DNA of 64,000 nt from Bacillus_BE sp042263505 (GCF_042263505.1 NZ_JBHKFI010000008.1:62001-126000), one strand, 5' to 3'; counted from the first letter of the stretch, positions 8,338 through 17,354 are shown. Notes: generated by a model not told the origin, from the letters alone. Numbers and translations are program-made.

Positions 8338-8535
8338 ATGAGAATTGTAGTGACGAACGCAATTGTCTTAACAGACCGAATCACGAAAAATCGGGAAGAA
8401 AAAGAATTAACCCTGCGTGAGTCCTTAATCAAGTCAGAGAAAACACGGCTAAGGCCGATTTTAATGACTGACTTTGCAACGATTGCAGTGTTAATTCCTG
8501 TCTTGTGTGAGTTATTTTTCATTAAGGAAAAATAG
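8338..8535 (+). pseudogene. Fragment of an RND (AcrB/SwrC-type) efflux pump
   Basis: A 65-codon frame reads like the C-terminal transmembrane part of an AcrB/SwrC pump. It contains IVVTNAIVLTDRI, a REE-x2-L-TLRESL segment and KTRLRPILMTDFATIAVLIP, all family hallmarks. The real protein is over 1000 residues; nothing recognisable precedes the fragment, and only LCELFFIKEK follows before the stop. It is therefore a decayed remnant, not a functional gene. Confidence 0.75.
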
Positions 8536-8582
8536 ACAGTCAAGGCACCATCCAATATAGGTGGTGCCTGGTGGTGCCTGCA

Positions 8583-9593
8583 TTATTTTCTTTTAGGAAA
8601 ATGAATGCTCACCTTAGTATAGTGTCCTTCCTCAGAGGCAATGGAAATTTCATGCCCTAATTTCTTAGTTAATTGCTTGGCTAAATAAAGTCCCATTCCT
8701 GTTGATTTGATATTGATTCTACCAATAGAACCGGTGAACCCTTTGTCAAAGACACGGGGAATATCCTCAGAACAAATACCAACTCCGTTATCCTCAATGG
8801 TTACAATCTTTTCCTTTAAATTTTTTGTAAAAGAGATCGAAATCATCCCGTCCTTTTCTGTGTATTTTAATGAGTTAGCTAGGATTTGATCGATAATAAA
8901 TCCAAGCCATTTGCTATCACTATGAACGAAAATATCAGCCTCTTCGATATTTAGGTGAATGCCTTTATTAATAAATATTTTTGCATACTTTTTCACGCTT
9001 GTTCTTATAACTTTACTAACAGAAAGCTCAGAGATAAAGTAATCCTGTGAAAAGGAATCAATCCTTGAATAATAGAGGGCTTGCTCAACATATTGCTCAA
9101 TTTTATCCATTTCATCTTCGAATTTATCAACAAGATAGTCAATTGATTTTCCTGAACTATTTTCCATTAGAAGACGACTTGCTGAAATCGGAAGCTTGAT
9201 TTCATGAATCCATGACATAATAAATTCCTGCTGATCACGCTTTTCATCGTGTAATCTCGCTAATTGCATTTGCTGATCCTGATACAATTTATTCATGACT
9301 TGAAGAAACAGTTTTTGTTGCTCATTTTGAGCCTCAGGAAGTAATACAATCCAATCATCCTGAGTATTACGGAGTATTTCGTTTATTTCACGGGAAAATC
9401 GCCTGTGATTAACATAGCCCATTCCTAAATAAATACAAACAAAAAAGAGGCAAGTAAAATTGAGATAGAGGATATTCCTAATTGCCATCCCTTTTCCTTC
9501 GCTAAAAAAGATGATTAAGGAAGAAAAGGATAATATCACACAATAGAAAAGGATAAAATAACGTTTGTTTTTTAAAAAGGATAATAAGCTCAT
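8583..9593 (-). CDS. BceS-like histidine kinase, module 2
   Basis: This 336-residue kinase has two N-terminal helices (about 13-31 and 40-60) with only a short loop between them, the intramembrane-sensing architecture. The H-box is SWIHEIKLPIS (His about 130), and G1 (DNGVGI) and G2 (GMGLYLAKQL) motifs are present. Its start overlaps the stop of the regulator gene by four bases. It should report the activity of the divergently encoded ABC transporter at 10446-13197 and phosphorylate the regulator at 9590-10261. Confidence 0.9.
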   Translation of the reverse strand: MSLLSFLKNKRYFILFYCVILSFSSLIIFFSEGKGMAIRNILYLNFTCLFFVCIYLGMGYVNHRRFSREINEILRNTQDDWIVLLPEAQNEQQKLFLQVMNKLYQDQQMQLARLHDEKRDQQEFIMSWIHEIKLPISASRLLMENSSGKSIDYLVDKFEDEMDKIEQYVEQALYYSRIDSFSQDYFISELSVSKVIRTSVKKYAKIFINKGIHLNIEEADIFVHSDSKWLGFIIDQILANSLKYTEKDGMISISFTKNLKEKIVTIEDNGVGICSEDIPRVFDKGFTGSIGRINIKSTGMGLYLAKQLTKKLGHEISIASEEGHYTKVSIHFPKRK

Positions 9594-10261
9594 TGGACGA
9601 TGTACCCTTCTCCTTTTTTAGTGGTAATAAAATTTTCTTTTCCTAACTCAGCCAGTTTTTTGCGAAGTCTATTGACATTGACGGTAAGTGTATTGTCGTC
9701 GATGAAGCTCTCATCCTTCCATAAATGGCGCATTAGTGTATTCCGATTAACAATGGAACCTTTATGCTGTATGAGAAGTTTTAAAATAATAAATTCCGTT
9801 TTAGTGATTGCCATTCTTTCTTCACCGTATAAAACCTCCCAATCTTTCAGGTTTAGGATTACACCATCATGTTCTAAAACATGAGGCTGCGAATCAACAT
9901 AAGAGTATGAGCGACGTAAGAGAGCATTAATTTTTGCCATCAATACATCAGAATAAAAAGGCTTTTGGATAAAATCATCTCCACCCATATTCATAGCCAT
10001 AACCATATCCATGGGCGTATGGCGTGAAGATATAAAGATGATGGGTACCTTTGAAACCTCTCTAATTTTCTGACACCAGTAAAACCCATCAAAGGATGGC
10101 AGATTAATGTCTAATAATAGGAGATGAGGGATTTCTTTCAAGAAAACGTGAAGGACTTGATCGAACTCTGTGAGAATCACAGGTTCAAAGCTCCATTTTT
10201 CCAGCATTTCCCCGAGCATCTCTCTAATGGTGGGATCGTCTTCGATAATCATGATTTTCAT
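9590..10261 (-). CDS. BceR-like response regulator, module 2
   Basis: This 223-residue OmpR-family regulator has the acidic cluster E7-D8-D9, phosphorylation site Asp51 in LLLLDINLP, and a switch lysine in DDFIQKPF. The C-terminal winged helix contains DNTLTVNVNRLRKKL. GGAGGG lies upstream of the ATG. It is divergent from the transporter genes, and the 184-bp gap between them holds an exact BceR-type operator, so it probably controls the transporter and may affect its own promoter. Confidence 0.9.
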   Translation of the reverse strand: MKIMIIEDDPTIREMLGEMLEKWSFEPVILTEFDQVLHVFLKEIPHLLLLDINLPSFDGFYWCQKIREVSKVPIIFISSRHTPMDMVMAMNMGGDDFIQKPFYSDVLMAKINALLRRSYSYVDSQPHVLEHDGVILNLKDWEVLYGEERMAITKTEFIILKLLIQHKGSIVNRNTLMRHLWKDESFIDDNTLTVNVNRLRKKLAELGKENFITTKKGEGYIVQ

Positions 10262-10342
10262 TGTAACCCTCCAGGAACTTCTTCAATAGGATTCGTTTCT
10301 ATTCTTTATCTTAATCGATTAGAAAGCTTTCTTGCAGCATCG

Positions 10343-10376
10343 TGACAAAATTGTAAGATTGCATATAGAAACTGTA
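10343..10376 (+). promoter_or_regulatory. BceR-type operator upstream of module 2 transporter
   Basis: TGACA-aaat-TGTAA (10343-10356) exactly matches the BceR consensus TNACA-N4-TGTAA. A further ACTGTAA half-site follows at about 10371. A TAAAAT that could serve as -10 lies downstream near 10400, giving the usual activator-site position. Confidence 0.7.
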
Positions 10377-10445
10377 AGTTTGAAAACCGATTGCTTGTTT
10401 TAAAATGAAACCATAGAAAAGTAAATATTTCTTGGGGGAAAAAGA

Positions 10446-11213
10446 ATGAAAACCATAGTAGAAGTGAAACAATTGAAAAAAGTTTATGGAGCAAAGGGAG
10501 TTGTCTTTACGGCTCTTGATCATATTAATTTAACTATCCATGAAGGTGAATTTGTCGGCATAATGGGTCCATCAGGTGCAGGAAAGTCCACCCTACTCAA
10601 TATGATTGCAACCATTGACCAGCCCACCTCAGGAGATATAACGATTGAGGGGACAAGTATTATTAATATGAAAGAAGAACAGCTATCTTCCTTCAGACGT
10701 GATAAATTAGGGTTTATTTTTCAGGATTACAATTTGCTTGATACCTTAACGGTGAAAGAGAATATTCTCTTGCCCTTAGCCCTAGCAAAAATGAATGTGA
10801 AAGAATTGGAGCAAAGAGTCCAAAATGTTGCAGAAAAATTTGGAATTACTTCGATTTTAGAAAAGTATCCATACCAGGTTTCCGGCGGGCAAAAACAGCG
10901 AACGGCAGCGGCACGGGCCATTGTTGCCAATCCAAGCTTAATTCTCGCAGATGAACCAACAGGTGCACTGGACTCCAAGTCAGCAACCGACTTAATGGAG
11001 AGCTTGACGGATTTAAGTGAGCAGGAAAAAGCCACGATTTTGATGGTGACTCATGACGCCTTTGCGGCCAGCTATTGTCAGCGCGTGATTTTTATCAAAG
11101 ACGGAAAATTATTTACGGAGCTCGTTAAAGGAAATACTTCGCGCAAGCCATTTTTCCAAAAGATTTTAGATGTGCTCTCTGCTCTTGGAGGTGGTGCAAG
11201 TGACGTTATTTAG
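10446..11213 (+). CDS. BceA-like ABC transporter ATP-binding protein, module 2
   Basis: This 255-residue ATPase closely resembles the one at 2834-3604. It has Walker A GPSGAGKST, Q-loop FIFQDYN, signature SGGQKQR, Walker B LILADEPTGALD and VTHD. GGGGGAAAAAG precedes the ATG. It overlaps the permease gene by 14 bases. Together they form a detoxification transporter, expected to act on peptide antibiotics that target the lipid II cycle. Confidence 0.92.
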   Translation: MKTIVEVKQLKKVYGAKGVVFTALDHINLTIHEGEFVGIMGPSGAGKSTLLNMIATIDQPTSGDITIEGTSIINMKEEQLSSFRRDKLGFIFQDYNLLDTLTVKENILLPLALAKMNVKELEQRVQNVAEKFGITSILEKYPYQVSGGQKQRTAAARAIVANPSLILADEPTGALDSKSATDLMESLTDLSEQEKATILMVTHDAFAASYCQRVIFIKDGKLFTELVKGNTSRKPFFQKILDVLSALGGGASDVI

Positions 11214-13197
11214 TCTAGCCATGAAAAATATAAAGGGCAATTTTAAAAGCTATCTGATTTATTTTATTTCGATGTTATTCAGTGTGGTTATTTACTACAC
11301 TTTTGTTTCCTTGCAGTATAGTGAAGAAATACAAGAGGTAATCGAATCATCTAAACAAATGCAATCCACGTTCTTGGTGTCATCGATCATCCTTATTTTG
11401 TTTGTTACGATTTTTATTTGGTACTCGAATTCTTTTTTTACAAAAAAAAGAAAAAAAGAGGTTGGGTTGTATTCCTTACTTGGATTGCGGAAGAAATCAA
11501 TTGGAAAAATGCTATTTTATGAAAATCTGATAATGGGTATACTTGTTCTTTTCATGGGAATTCTTCTTGGCTCGTTTTTAACTAGGCTATTCTCCATGAT
11601 GCTGATGAAGTTATTGGATGCTGAGGTTAATATTCATTTTAGCTTATCGTTTGAAGCAATTGCCAATACACTGATTGTTTTTGCCATCATTATTATATTT
11701 ACTTCGATTCAAGGCTATCGATTGATTTATCGGTTTAAGTTAATTGAATTATTTCAGGCGGAAAAAGAAGGAGACTCAGTACTAAAGGGATCTATGGTTG
11801 CTGCCGTCATTTCACTCGTTTGCCTTGGAGTTAGCTACTGGCAAGCATTTGAACCATTCCCTGCCAATTTAACCAATGCATATGTATTAGGAAAAATATC
11901 TTGGATTACAGGTGGAATTGTGATTGGAACGTTTTTATTATTTCGCTCCGTTACGGTTTACCTGTTAAAGGTGGCACAAAAAAATAAATCCCGCTATTAT
12001 CGGGGAATGAACTTAGTAGGGATCTCTCAGCTTTTGTATCGAATCAAGGCCAATGCACAAACCTTTACGATGATTGCTCTGTTAAGTGCTTTAACTTTAA
12101 GTGCGATTTGCATTACTTATAGTCAGTATTATGGGACAAAAGAACACGCTGATGCCGCGATGCCCTTTAGTTATTCCCATCTCTCAAAAGGGGCAGACTT
12201 TGATCAGCGAATCAGAGACATTATTATGTCTGATAAAAATCATCCGGTAACGGCAGAAATCGATATCCCTGTCATTAAACTGGATGGAAAAAAAACAGAA
12301 GAGTTGCCAGAATATCTTGCTGGAATTATGGATGTCGCAAAAGAAAAACCAGGAGAAAAGCCGATTCGGTTAATTTCTGAAAGCACTTATAGTCAAGCTT
12401 TGAAAGTATTAAATAAAGAGGAATCTGTGAATTTACAGGAAAACCAAACGGCAGTCATTAAACCGATGTCAACAAATCCTTCTTTATCTGACTATAAGGG
12501 GCATAAGGTCACTTTAAAGCTTCCTCAAGGAAAGAAGACATTAGAATTTACTGACATGCTAGAAGAAAGAGTAATGGCCTGGACTTACCCGGACTTTTAT
12601 ATAGTTGTAACTGATCAAATCTATAATCAAATTGCCAAGCAAGTTAAACCTAGTATTTTTAAAGCTTATCAGGTGAAAAATCAAAAAACGACGAAGGAGA
12701 CGTCAGATAGGCTGGAAAAGCTGGATACGTCTGAAAATCAAAAAGTGACGTTCTTTAATATGTATAAAACAGATAGCAAAATTTCTACGTACTATACTGT
12801 TTATCGCGCCGGCGTCGAAGAGACAGGATTAAATATTTTCACGATTGGATTTTTGGGGCTCGTTTTTCTAGCGGCAACCGGGAGCATTCTTTATTTCAAG
12901 CAACTAACGGAAGCTAATTCCGATAAATGCCGGTATGAAATTTTGCGTAAAATTGGAGTGAGCAGGAAAGAAATTTATCGTTCTATAGCCAAGCAATCTC
13001 TCTTTGTTTTCGCTCTGCCTCTCATAGTTGGAGTAATGCATAGTTTTGTTATTTTAGAAGTTTTGAACAATATGCTCTCGGATGTTATAGGGGTTAATTT
13101 AACCATTCCAATCATCTCTTCGATGATTGCGTATATCATGATTTATTTTGGGTATTATGTACTAACGGTTAAAACTTATAATAATATCGTTAACTAG
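11200..13197 (+). CDS. BceB-like ABC transporter permease, module 2
   Basis: This 665-residue FtsX-family permease has about ten membrane helices and a large extracellular domain (about residues 310-540) between helices seven and eight. The GTG at 11200 follows GGAGGTGG closely and gives the usual BceB N-terminus; an in-frame upstream ATG at 11170 lies in the ATPase and is rejected. The central domain is longer than in module 1 and dissimilar in sequence, consistent with recognition of a different compound. A strong terminator follows. Confidence 0.92.
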   Translation: MTLFSLAMKNIKGNFKSYLIYFISMLFSVVIYYTFVSLQYSEEIQEVIESSKQMQSTFLVSSIILILFVTIFIWYSNSFFTKKRKKEVGLYSLLGLRKKSIGKMLFYENLIMGILVLFMGILLGSFLTRLFSMMLMKLLDAEVNIHFSLSFEAIANTLIVFAIIIIFTSIQGYRLIYRFKLIELFQAEKEGDSVLKGSMVAAVISLVCLGVSYWQAFEPFPANLTNAYVLGKISWITGGIVIGTFLLFRSVTVYLLKVAQKNKSRYYRGMNLVGISQLLYRIKANAQTFTMIALLSALTLSAICITYSQYYGTKEHADAAMPFSYSHLSKGADFDQRIRDIIMSDKNHPVTAEIDIPVIKLDGKKTEELPEYLAGIMDVAKEKPGEKPIRLISESTYSQALKVLNKEESVNLQENQTAVIKPMSTNPSLSDYKGHKVTLKLPQGKKTLEFTDMLEERVMAWTYPDFYIVVTDQIYNQIAKQVKPSIFKAYQVKNQKTTKETSDRLEKLDTSENQKVTFFNMYKTDSKISTYYTVYRAGVEETGLNIFTIGFLGLVFLAATGSILYFKQLTEANSDKCRYEILRKIGVSRKEIYRSIAKQSLFVFALPLIVGVMHSFVILEVLNNMLSDVIGVNLTIPIISSMIAYIMIYFGYYVLTVKTYNNIVN

Positions 13198-13203
13198 AAG
13201 AAT

Positions 13204-13246
13204 GAACAGCGGTCATTGAAAATTTCGATGACTGCTGTTCGTTTTG
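13204..13246 (+). terminator. Intrinsic terminator after module 2
   Basis: GAACAGCGGTCATTGAAA pairs along its length with TTTCGATGACTGCTGTTC (two G-T pairs), followed by GTTTT. Confidence 0.85.
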
Positions 13247-13248
13247 GA

Positions 13249-13623
13249 TTATTCGTTGATTTTTTTTAGTAAAGCGATGTTATTGATAAATAGGATATAG
13301 GTTTCTTTTTTTGTTTTGATGACGATTCGGTCATTGGTTCCATAAATTGCCCCAATTCTAATAGTAGCTTCCTCTTTTCCACCATATGTATCATCGAGAT
13401 AGACCTCTAAAATATCATTTAGGAAGATTTTATATCTGGCTAGCTGCCATTCAATAAAGAGATATTTGTTTTTTCTACTTTTATATCGGCTACATATATT
13501 TTTTGTAACGAATTTAAATATTTTCCAACCATAATATCGTAGTATAGAGGATCGAGACTTAATAGAGATAAAAGTAAAATAAATAGTGTTTATATTAATA
13601 AAAAAGGGATAAATCGCAAGCAT
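13249..13623 (-). CDS. SunI/YnzG-like protein (bacteriocin-immunity family)
   Basis: The C-terminal ~80 residues match the SunI/YnzG family: EWQLARYKIFLNDILEV, LDDTYGGKEEATIRIG, YGTNDRIVIKTKKETYILF. SunI (YolF) of B. subtilis phage SPbeta is a membrane-anchored protein giving self-immunity to the glycopeptide sublancin. The hydrophobic N-terminus (about 1-25) could be the membrane anchor, but residues 25-50 fit the family poorly, so the true start or an early frameshift is uncertain. No bacteriocin precursor gene is seen nearby. The setting between resistance modules suggests protection against a foreign peptide. Confidence 0.65.
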   Translation of the reverse strand: MLAIYPFFININTIYFTFISIKSRSSILRYYGWKIFKFVTKNICSRYKSRKNKYLFIEWQLARYKIFLNDILEVYLDDTYGGKEEATIRIGAIYGTNDRIVIKTKKETYILFINNIALLKKINE

Positions 13624-13699
13624 GTAAACATCTAATCAACTTTGATATGATAACTTTATCCATAGGTACTAACTACTTAAAAAAATAGGGTGTTGATAA

Positions 13700-14395
13700 A
13701 TGAGGGAATCTATAAATATCTTGGTTGTTGAAGATGATAACGATATCAATCAATTATTATGCAATATCATTCGCAAAAGCGGCTATAATCCGCAGCCTGC
13801 TTATTCTGGAACAGAAGCGATGCTTTATTTGGAAAAGCAAGCTTGGGATATGGTTCTCCTGGACTTAATGCTTCCGGGAATGACAGGGGAGGAACTGCTT
13901 GCACATATAACCGACGAACAAAGCAATGTACCAGTTATCATCATTTCAGCAAAATTAGAGCAGCAAACGAAAATTGAGGCATTGAGAACGGGAGCGGATG
14001 ATTATATTACAAAGCCCTTTGATATTGAGGAGGTATCCGCGAGAATTGACTCTCATCTTAGAAGATATCGGAGAACAATAGCCTCACAAACAAATAGGGA
14101 ACTCCTCTTTAAGGATATCCATTTGGATACAGAAGCTAAAATTGTGCGGGTGAGGGAAAGGGAATTGAACTTAACAGCCCGAGAGTACGCCATTTTATTA
14201 TTATTACTATCCTCTCCCAAAAAGATCTTCACAAAGGCAAACCTTTTTGAAAGTGTTTGGAAGGAAGAATACTTTGGTGATGATAATATTATCAATGTCC
14301 ATATGAGCAATTTGCGAAGTAAGCTCACCAAAGCCAATCCTGAAGAAGAATATATTGAAACAATTTGGGGAATGGGCTATCGTCTAAAATCTTAA
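13700..14395 (+). CDS. OmpR-family response regulator, module 3
   Basis: This 231-residue regulator has a receiver domain with E11-D12-D13, Asp55 in LLDLMLPG and lysine in DDYITKPF, then an OmpR winged helix with NIINVHMSNLRSKL. It lies 81 bp upstream of the ATPase gene of a BcrAB-like exporter, while the cognate kinase is the fourth gene (16164). This order (regulator, ATPase, permease, kinase) is common for VanRS/BcrRS-type modules responding to envelope-active peptides. Confidence 0.88.
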   Translation: MRESINILVVEDDNDINQLLCNIIRKSGYNPQPAYSGTEAMLYLEKQAWDMVLLDLMLPGMTGEELLAHITDEQSNVPVIIISAKLEQQTKIEALRTGADDYITKPFDIEEVSARIDSHLRRYRRTIASQTNRELLFKDIHLDTEAKIVRVRERELNLTAREYAILLLLLSSPKKIFTKANLFESVWKEEYFGDDNIINVHMSNLRSKLTKANPEEEYIETIWGMGYRLKS

Positions 14396-14476
14396 GGTTT
14401 TTTTAAGAATTTGCTTAAGAGTTTCTTATGGTTTCCTTTTTAAACTGAAGGTAAACACGCGAGGGAGGGATATTTG

Positions 14477-15400
14477 ATGAGCGAATATGTTCTGAAAACG
14501 ACTCAATTATCCAAGAAGTATAAAAAGCAATATGCCCTAAATAAGGTGAACCTTGCAATCAAAAAAGGATCCATTTATGGGTTTATCGGACAAAATGGGG
14601 CAGGAAAGTCGACTTTGATTAAAATGGTTACAGGTCTAGCTTTTCCAACTGAAGGAAGTATCGAACTATTTGGAGCTAGCGGTAACGAGAATTTAGTTCT
14701 GGCTAGAAAGAGAATTGGGACTATAATTGAAGGCCCGGCATTGTATCCGCAAATGACAGCAACTGAAAATTTAGAGGCACATCGTTTGCTAAAAGGAATT
14801 CCTGGAAAAGAATGTGTTGAAAAATTGCTAATACTTGTTGGCTTAGAGCATACAGGGAAAAAGAGGGCGAAGAACTTTTCCTTAGGGATGAAGCAAAGGC
14901 TTGGAATTGCTATTGCTCTCTTAGGGGATCCTGAATTTTTAATTTTGGATGAGCCAATTAACGGGCTTGATCCAATGGGAGTTGTAGAAATAAGGGAACT
15001 TTTAAAGCGTCTCAATCATGAGTATGGCATTACAATCTTAATATCAAGTCATATTTTAAGTGAGTTGCACTTATTAGCGACTCATTATGGCATCATTCAT
15101 AAAGGAGAAATCATTGAGCAATTAAGTGCCAAAGAATTAAATGAGAAATGCCAGCAATATTTGCATATTAAAGTGGATCATCCTGAAAAGGCCGCAACGA
15201 TTTTAGAAGGAACCTTGAAAACAAATGATTTTGAAGTGATGCCAGATGGAACCATCAAGTTATTCCAATATCTTGATGCACCAGGGAAGGTCTCCACCAT
15301 ATTGGTAAAGGAAGGTTTGGTTATCGAACAATTTATGCCTATGGGGGAAGAACTAGAAAGCTACTTTATGAATCGAATTGGAGGTATTCAGCATGGGTAA
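14477..15400 (+). CDS. BcrA-like ABC transporter ATP-binding protein
   Basis: This 307-residue ATPase has Walker A GQNGAGKST, signature LGMKQR (the degenerate form typical of the BcrA/lantibiotic-immunity group), Walker B FLILDEPINGLDP and an SSHILSEL H-loop. A C-terminal extension of about 90 residues follows the core, as in drug-type ATPases. The ATG has GGGAGGGA seven bases upstream; the TTG one codon earlier is less well placed. It overlaps the permease by eight bases. Likely an exporter that removes antimicrobial peptides from the membrane. Confidence 0.88.
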   Translation: MSEYVLKTTQLSKKYKKQYALNKVNLAIKKGSIYGFIGQNGAGKSTLIKMVTGLAFPTEGSIELFGASGNENLVLARKRIGTIIEGPALYPQMTATENLEAHRLLKGIPGKECVEKLLILVGLEHTGKKRAKNFSLGMKQRLGIAIALLGDPEFLILDEPINGLDPMGVVEIRELLKRLNHEYGITILISSHILSELHLLATHYGIIHKGEIIEQLSAKELNEKCQQYLHIKVDHPEKAATILEGTLKTNDFEVMPDGTIKLFQYLDAPGKVSTILVKEGLVIEQFMPMGEELESYFMNRIGGIQHG

Positions 15401-16142
15401 TCTTTTAAAATCTGAGTTATTTAAATTGAGGAAGGACCGCGTTTTTTTAACACTGACATTACTCTTGCTTGCTGTTAGTTTTCTCTACCCATTGCTAATT
15501 GTTTTTAATGCTAACTCAGATCAAGTGACGGTGAGTGAGTTTTATCAATACAATATCATCGGAGGAAATAGCTATGTTTTGAAGTTAGTCCCATGTATTT
15601 TGGCAGGTTTTTTCATTTCAAGTGAATATTCAAATGGAACGATGAAAAGTATAGTAGCTTCTGGTAATAGTCGCATTCGTGCGTATTTTGCTAAATTATT
15701 GGTGTTCTCCCTTGGAATGATGACGATTTCGTTAATTTTTCCTATTTTCATGACTGGTTCAAGCGCCATCTATTTTCATTTTAAAGGGATGCCGGAATTA
15801 AGTTTTTATTTGCAAACAGTTGGTTCTATCGCCCTTTACTCTGTTTCTTTTGCATCTATTATGGCAATTTTTGCAACTATTTTCACAGATAGTGGGAAAA
15901 CAATTGGGTTTTTACTCCTTTTCTTTATTCTTTTTGATAGTATCTTACATGGGATTAGTTCAAAGATATCCTTTTTTGAACCAGTTTATAATTACTCGAT
16001 TTTTAAATTATTTCTGGATGTTGTGAATATTCCTGCTATGAATCATGGGGAAATAACTCGATTAGTTATGATTCCGATCCTATCATATATTGTCTTTGGA
16101 TATATGGGCAGCTATATTTTTCAAAAGAAAGAAATTAGATAA
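15393..16142 (+). CDS. BcrB-like ABC-2 permease
   Basis: This 249-residue membrane protein has six predicted helices and begins MGNLLKSELFKLRKDR, the cytosolic amphipathic start of ABC-2 permeases in lantibiotic immunity and bacitracin exporters. GGAGG precedes the ATG at 15393. The motif YSNGTMKSIVASG (residues 80-95) matches the conserved region after helix two in this family. It pairs with the ATPase just upstream; the kinase gene begins 21 bp later. Confidence 0.85.
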   Translation: MGNLLKSELFKLRKDRVFLTLTLLLLAVSFLYPLLIVFNANSDQVTVSEFYQYNIIGGNSYVLKLVPCILAGFFISSEYSNGTMKSIVASGNSRIRAYFAKLLVFSLGMMTISLIFPIFMTGSSAIYFHFKGMPELSFYLQTVGSIALYSVSFASIMAIFATIFTDSGKTIGFLLLFFILFDSILHGISSKISFFEPVYNYSIFKLFLDVVNIPAMNHGEITRLVMIPILSYIVFGYMGSYIFQKKEIR

Positions 16143-16163
16143 GAGAAGATGGAGGAATGGGGT

Positions 16164-17102
16164 ATGTTGTATTTATTACTAGTTGTGGTGGTCATTGCAT
16201 TGATACTGCTCTTACGCCTCCATTTATTGAAAAAAGAAATAAAAAGAATGGTGATTCAATTACATCAAATCAATGGTCACAGACTGGAAAGTAAATTAAC
16301 CCTTCAGTTTTATGATCGCGATATAGAAAACTTAGCGAAAGAAATGAACGAGCAAATCGATATCAAAAAGCAATCACTTGCCGAAAAAAGGCGGAGTGAA
16401 AATGAAATCAGGCAGACAATTGCCAACATCTCTCATGATATCAGGACACCCATGACCTCCATACTAGGGTATGTACAATTTTTAGAAATGAATGATTTAT
16501 CCCCTGAAAAAAGGATCGAATATACAAGGATAGTAAAGAACAGTGCATTAAGATTAAAGGTGCTATTAGAAGATTTCTTTGAACTTTCCGTCATTGAATC
16601 ACTGGACTATCCGTTATCTTATGAAAAAATAAAATTGAATCAGTTATTAATGGAGGTCGTGATTGGGTTTTATGAGGAGTTTCATCAAAGGCAAATGGAG
16701 CCGGTCCTCATCATATCAGAACAAGAAATTTATATTCATGCGGATTCTTCAGCAATCAAACGTGTAATGGAAAATATTATCCTGAATGCGATTCGACATT
16801 CAAGCGGAAATATTTCGATTCAACTACAAACAATGGATCATAAAGCGCAACTATTAATTCGAAATTCTGTTTACCAGTTAAGTCAGGAGGATTTAGAACA
16901 TCTTTTTGATCGCTTTTATAAGGCAGATCAAACAAGAATGGGTAAAGGAACAGGACTTGGGCTGTCCATTGCAAAAACCTTGATGAAGAAAATGAATGGG
17001 GATTTGACTGCGAAATTAAAAGGAAATCAATTGGAGATGATTTGTGAATGGCCAAATGGATCACAGCAAAACAAAAAGCCTGATTTCAAACGACAATCTT
17101 GA
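16164..17102 (+). CDS. Sensor histidine kinase, module 3
   Basis: This 312-residue kinase has a single N-terminal membrane helix (about 2-20), a coiled linker, an H-box NISHDIRTPMTSI (His about 92), an N-box NIILNAIRHSSG and a G2-type GTGLGLSIAK. No extracellular sensor domain is present, so it may sense within the membrane or through the transporter. The ATG at 16164 follows GGAGGA; the ATG at 16149 lies before that site. The last codons overlap a terminator hairpin. Confidence 0.87.
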   Translation: MLYLLLVVVVIALILLLRLHLLKKEIKRMVIQLHQINGHRLESKLTLQFYDRDIENLAKEMNEQIDIKKQSLAEKRRSENEIRQTIANISHDIRTPMTSILGYVQFLEMNDLSPEKRIEYTRIVKNSALRLKVLLEDFFELSVIESLDYPLSYEKIKLNQLLMEVVIGFYEEFHQRQMEPVLIISEQEIYIHADSSAIKRVMENIILNAIRHSSGNISIQLQTMDHKAQLLIRNSVYQLSQEDLEHLFDRFYKADQTRMGKGTGLGLSIAKTLMKKMNGDLTAKLKGNQLEMICEWPNGSQQNKKPDFKRQS

Positions 17103-17112
17103 AACCAGGCTT
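17076..17112. terminator. Terminator hairpin overlapping the kinase stop codon
   Basis: AAGCCTGATTTCAA (17076-17089) pairs with TTGAAACCAGGCTT (17099-17112) with one mismatch. The kinase TGA is at 17100-17102, inside the stem. The following T-run is weak. It may also serve the convergent small gene. Confidence 0.6.
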
Positions 17113-17156
17113 ACTTCAAAAGGTGAAACAAATCAATGAAAGGTTTTACCTCATTA

Positions 17157-17354
17157 TTAGAGACATTTTTTCAATTCCTCGGTTAACCGCAGGAATTCTT
17201 TTTTATTTCTTTCCCGTAAGGATTGGTCGATTTCCTTTTGGAGCGTCTCTTTGCGAAAGTTTAGTAATGCTCTGTCTAAAACCATCTCTGCAAATAATGC
17301 GTCCGTGTAATTCAAATCAGAATGTGGTAGATCATTTAGAAATTTCTTTTCCAT
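17157..17354 (-). CDS. IDEAL-domain small protein
   Basis: This 65-residue helical, charged protein carries the IDEAL domain: LFAEMVLDRALLNFRKETL then EIDQSLRERNKKEFLRLTEELKK. The domain occurs in Firmicutes at the C-terminus of the competence regulator ComK-inhibiting and phosphorelay-related proteins or, as here, alone. The ATG at 17354 has AAGGAG nine bases upstream; the TTG at 17363 touches that site. Function unknown. Confidence 0.75.
   Translation of the reverse strand: MEKKFLNDLPHSDLNYTDALFAEMVLDRALLNFRKETLQKEIDQSLRERNKKEFLRLTEELKKCL

Noticed and set aside
8533..8582. GGCACCA/TGGTGCC hairpin with a repeated GGTGGTGCCTG
   Set aside because: The stem is short, no T-run follows on either strand, and the direct duplication is small; a terminator could not be supported.
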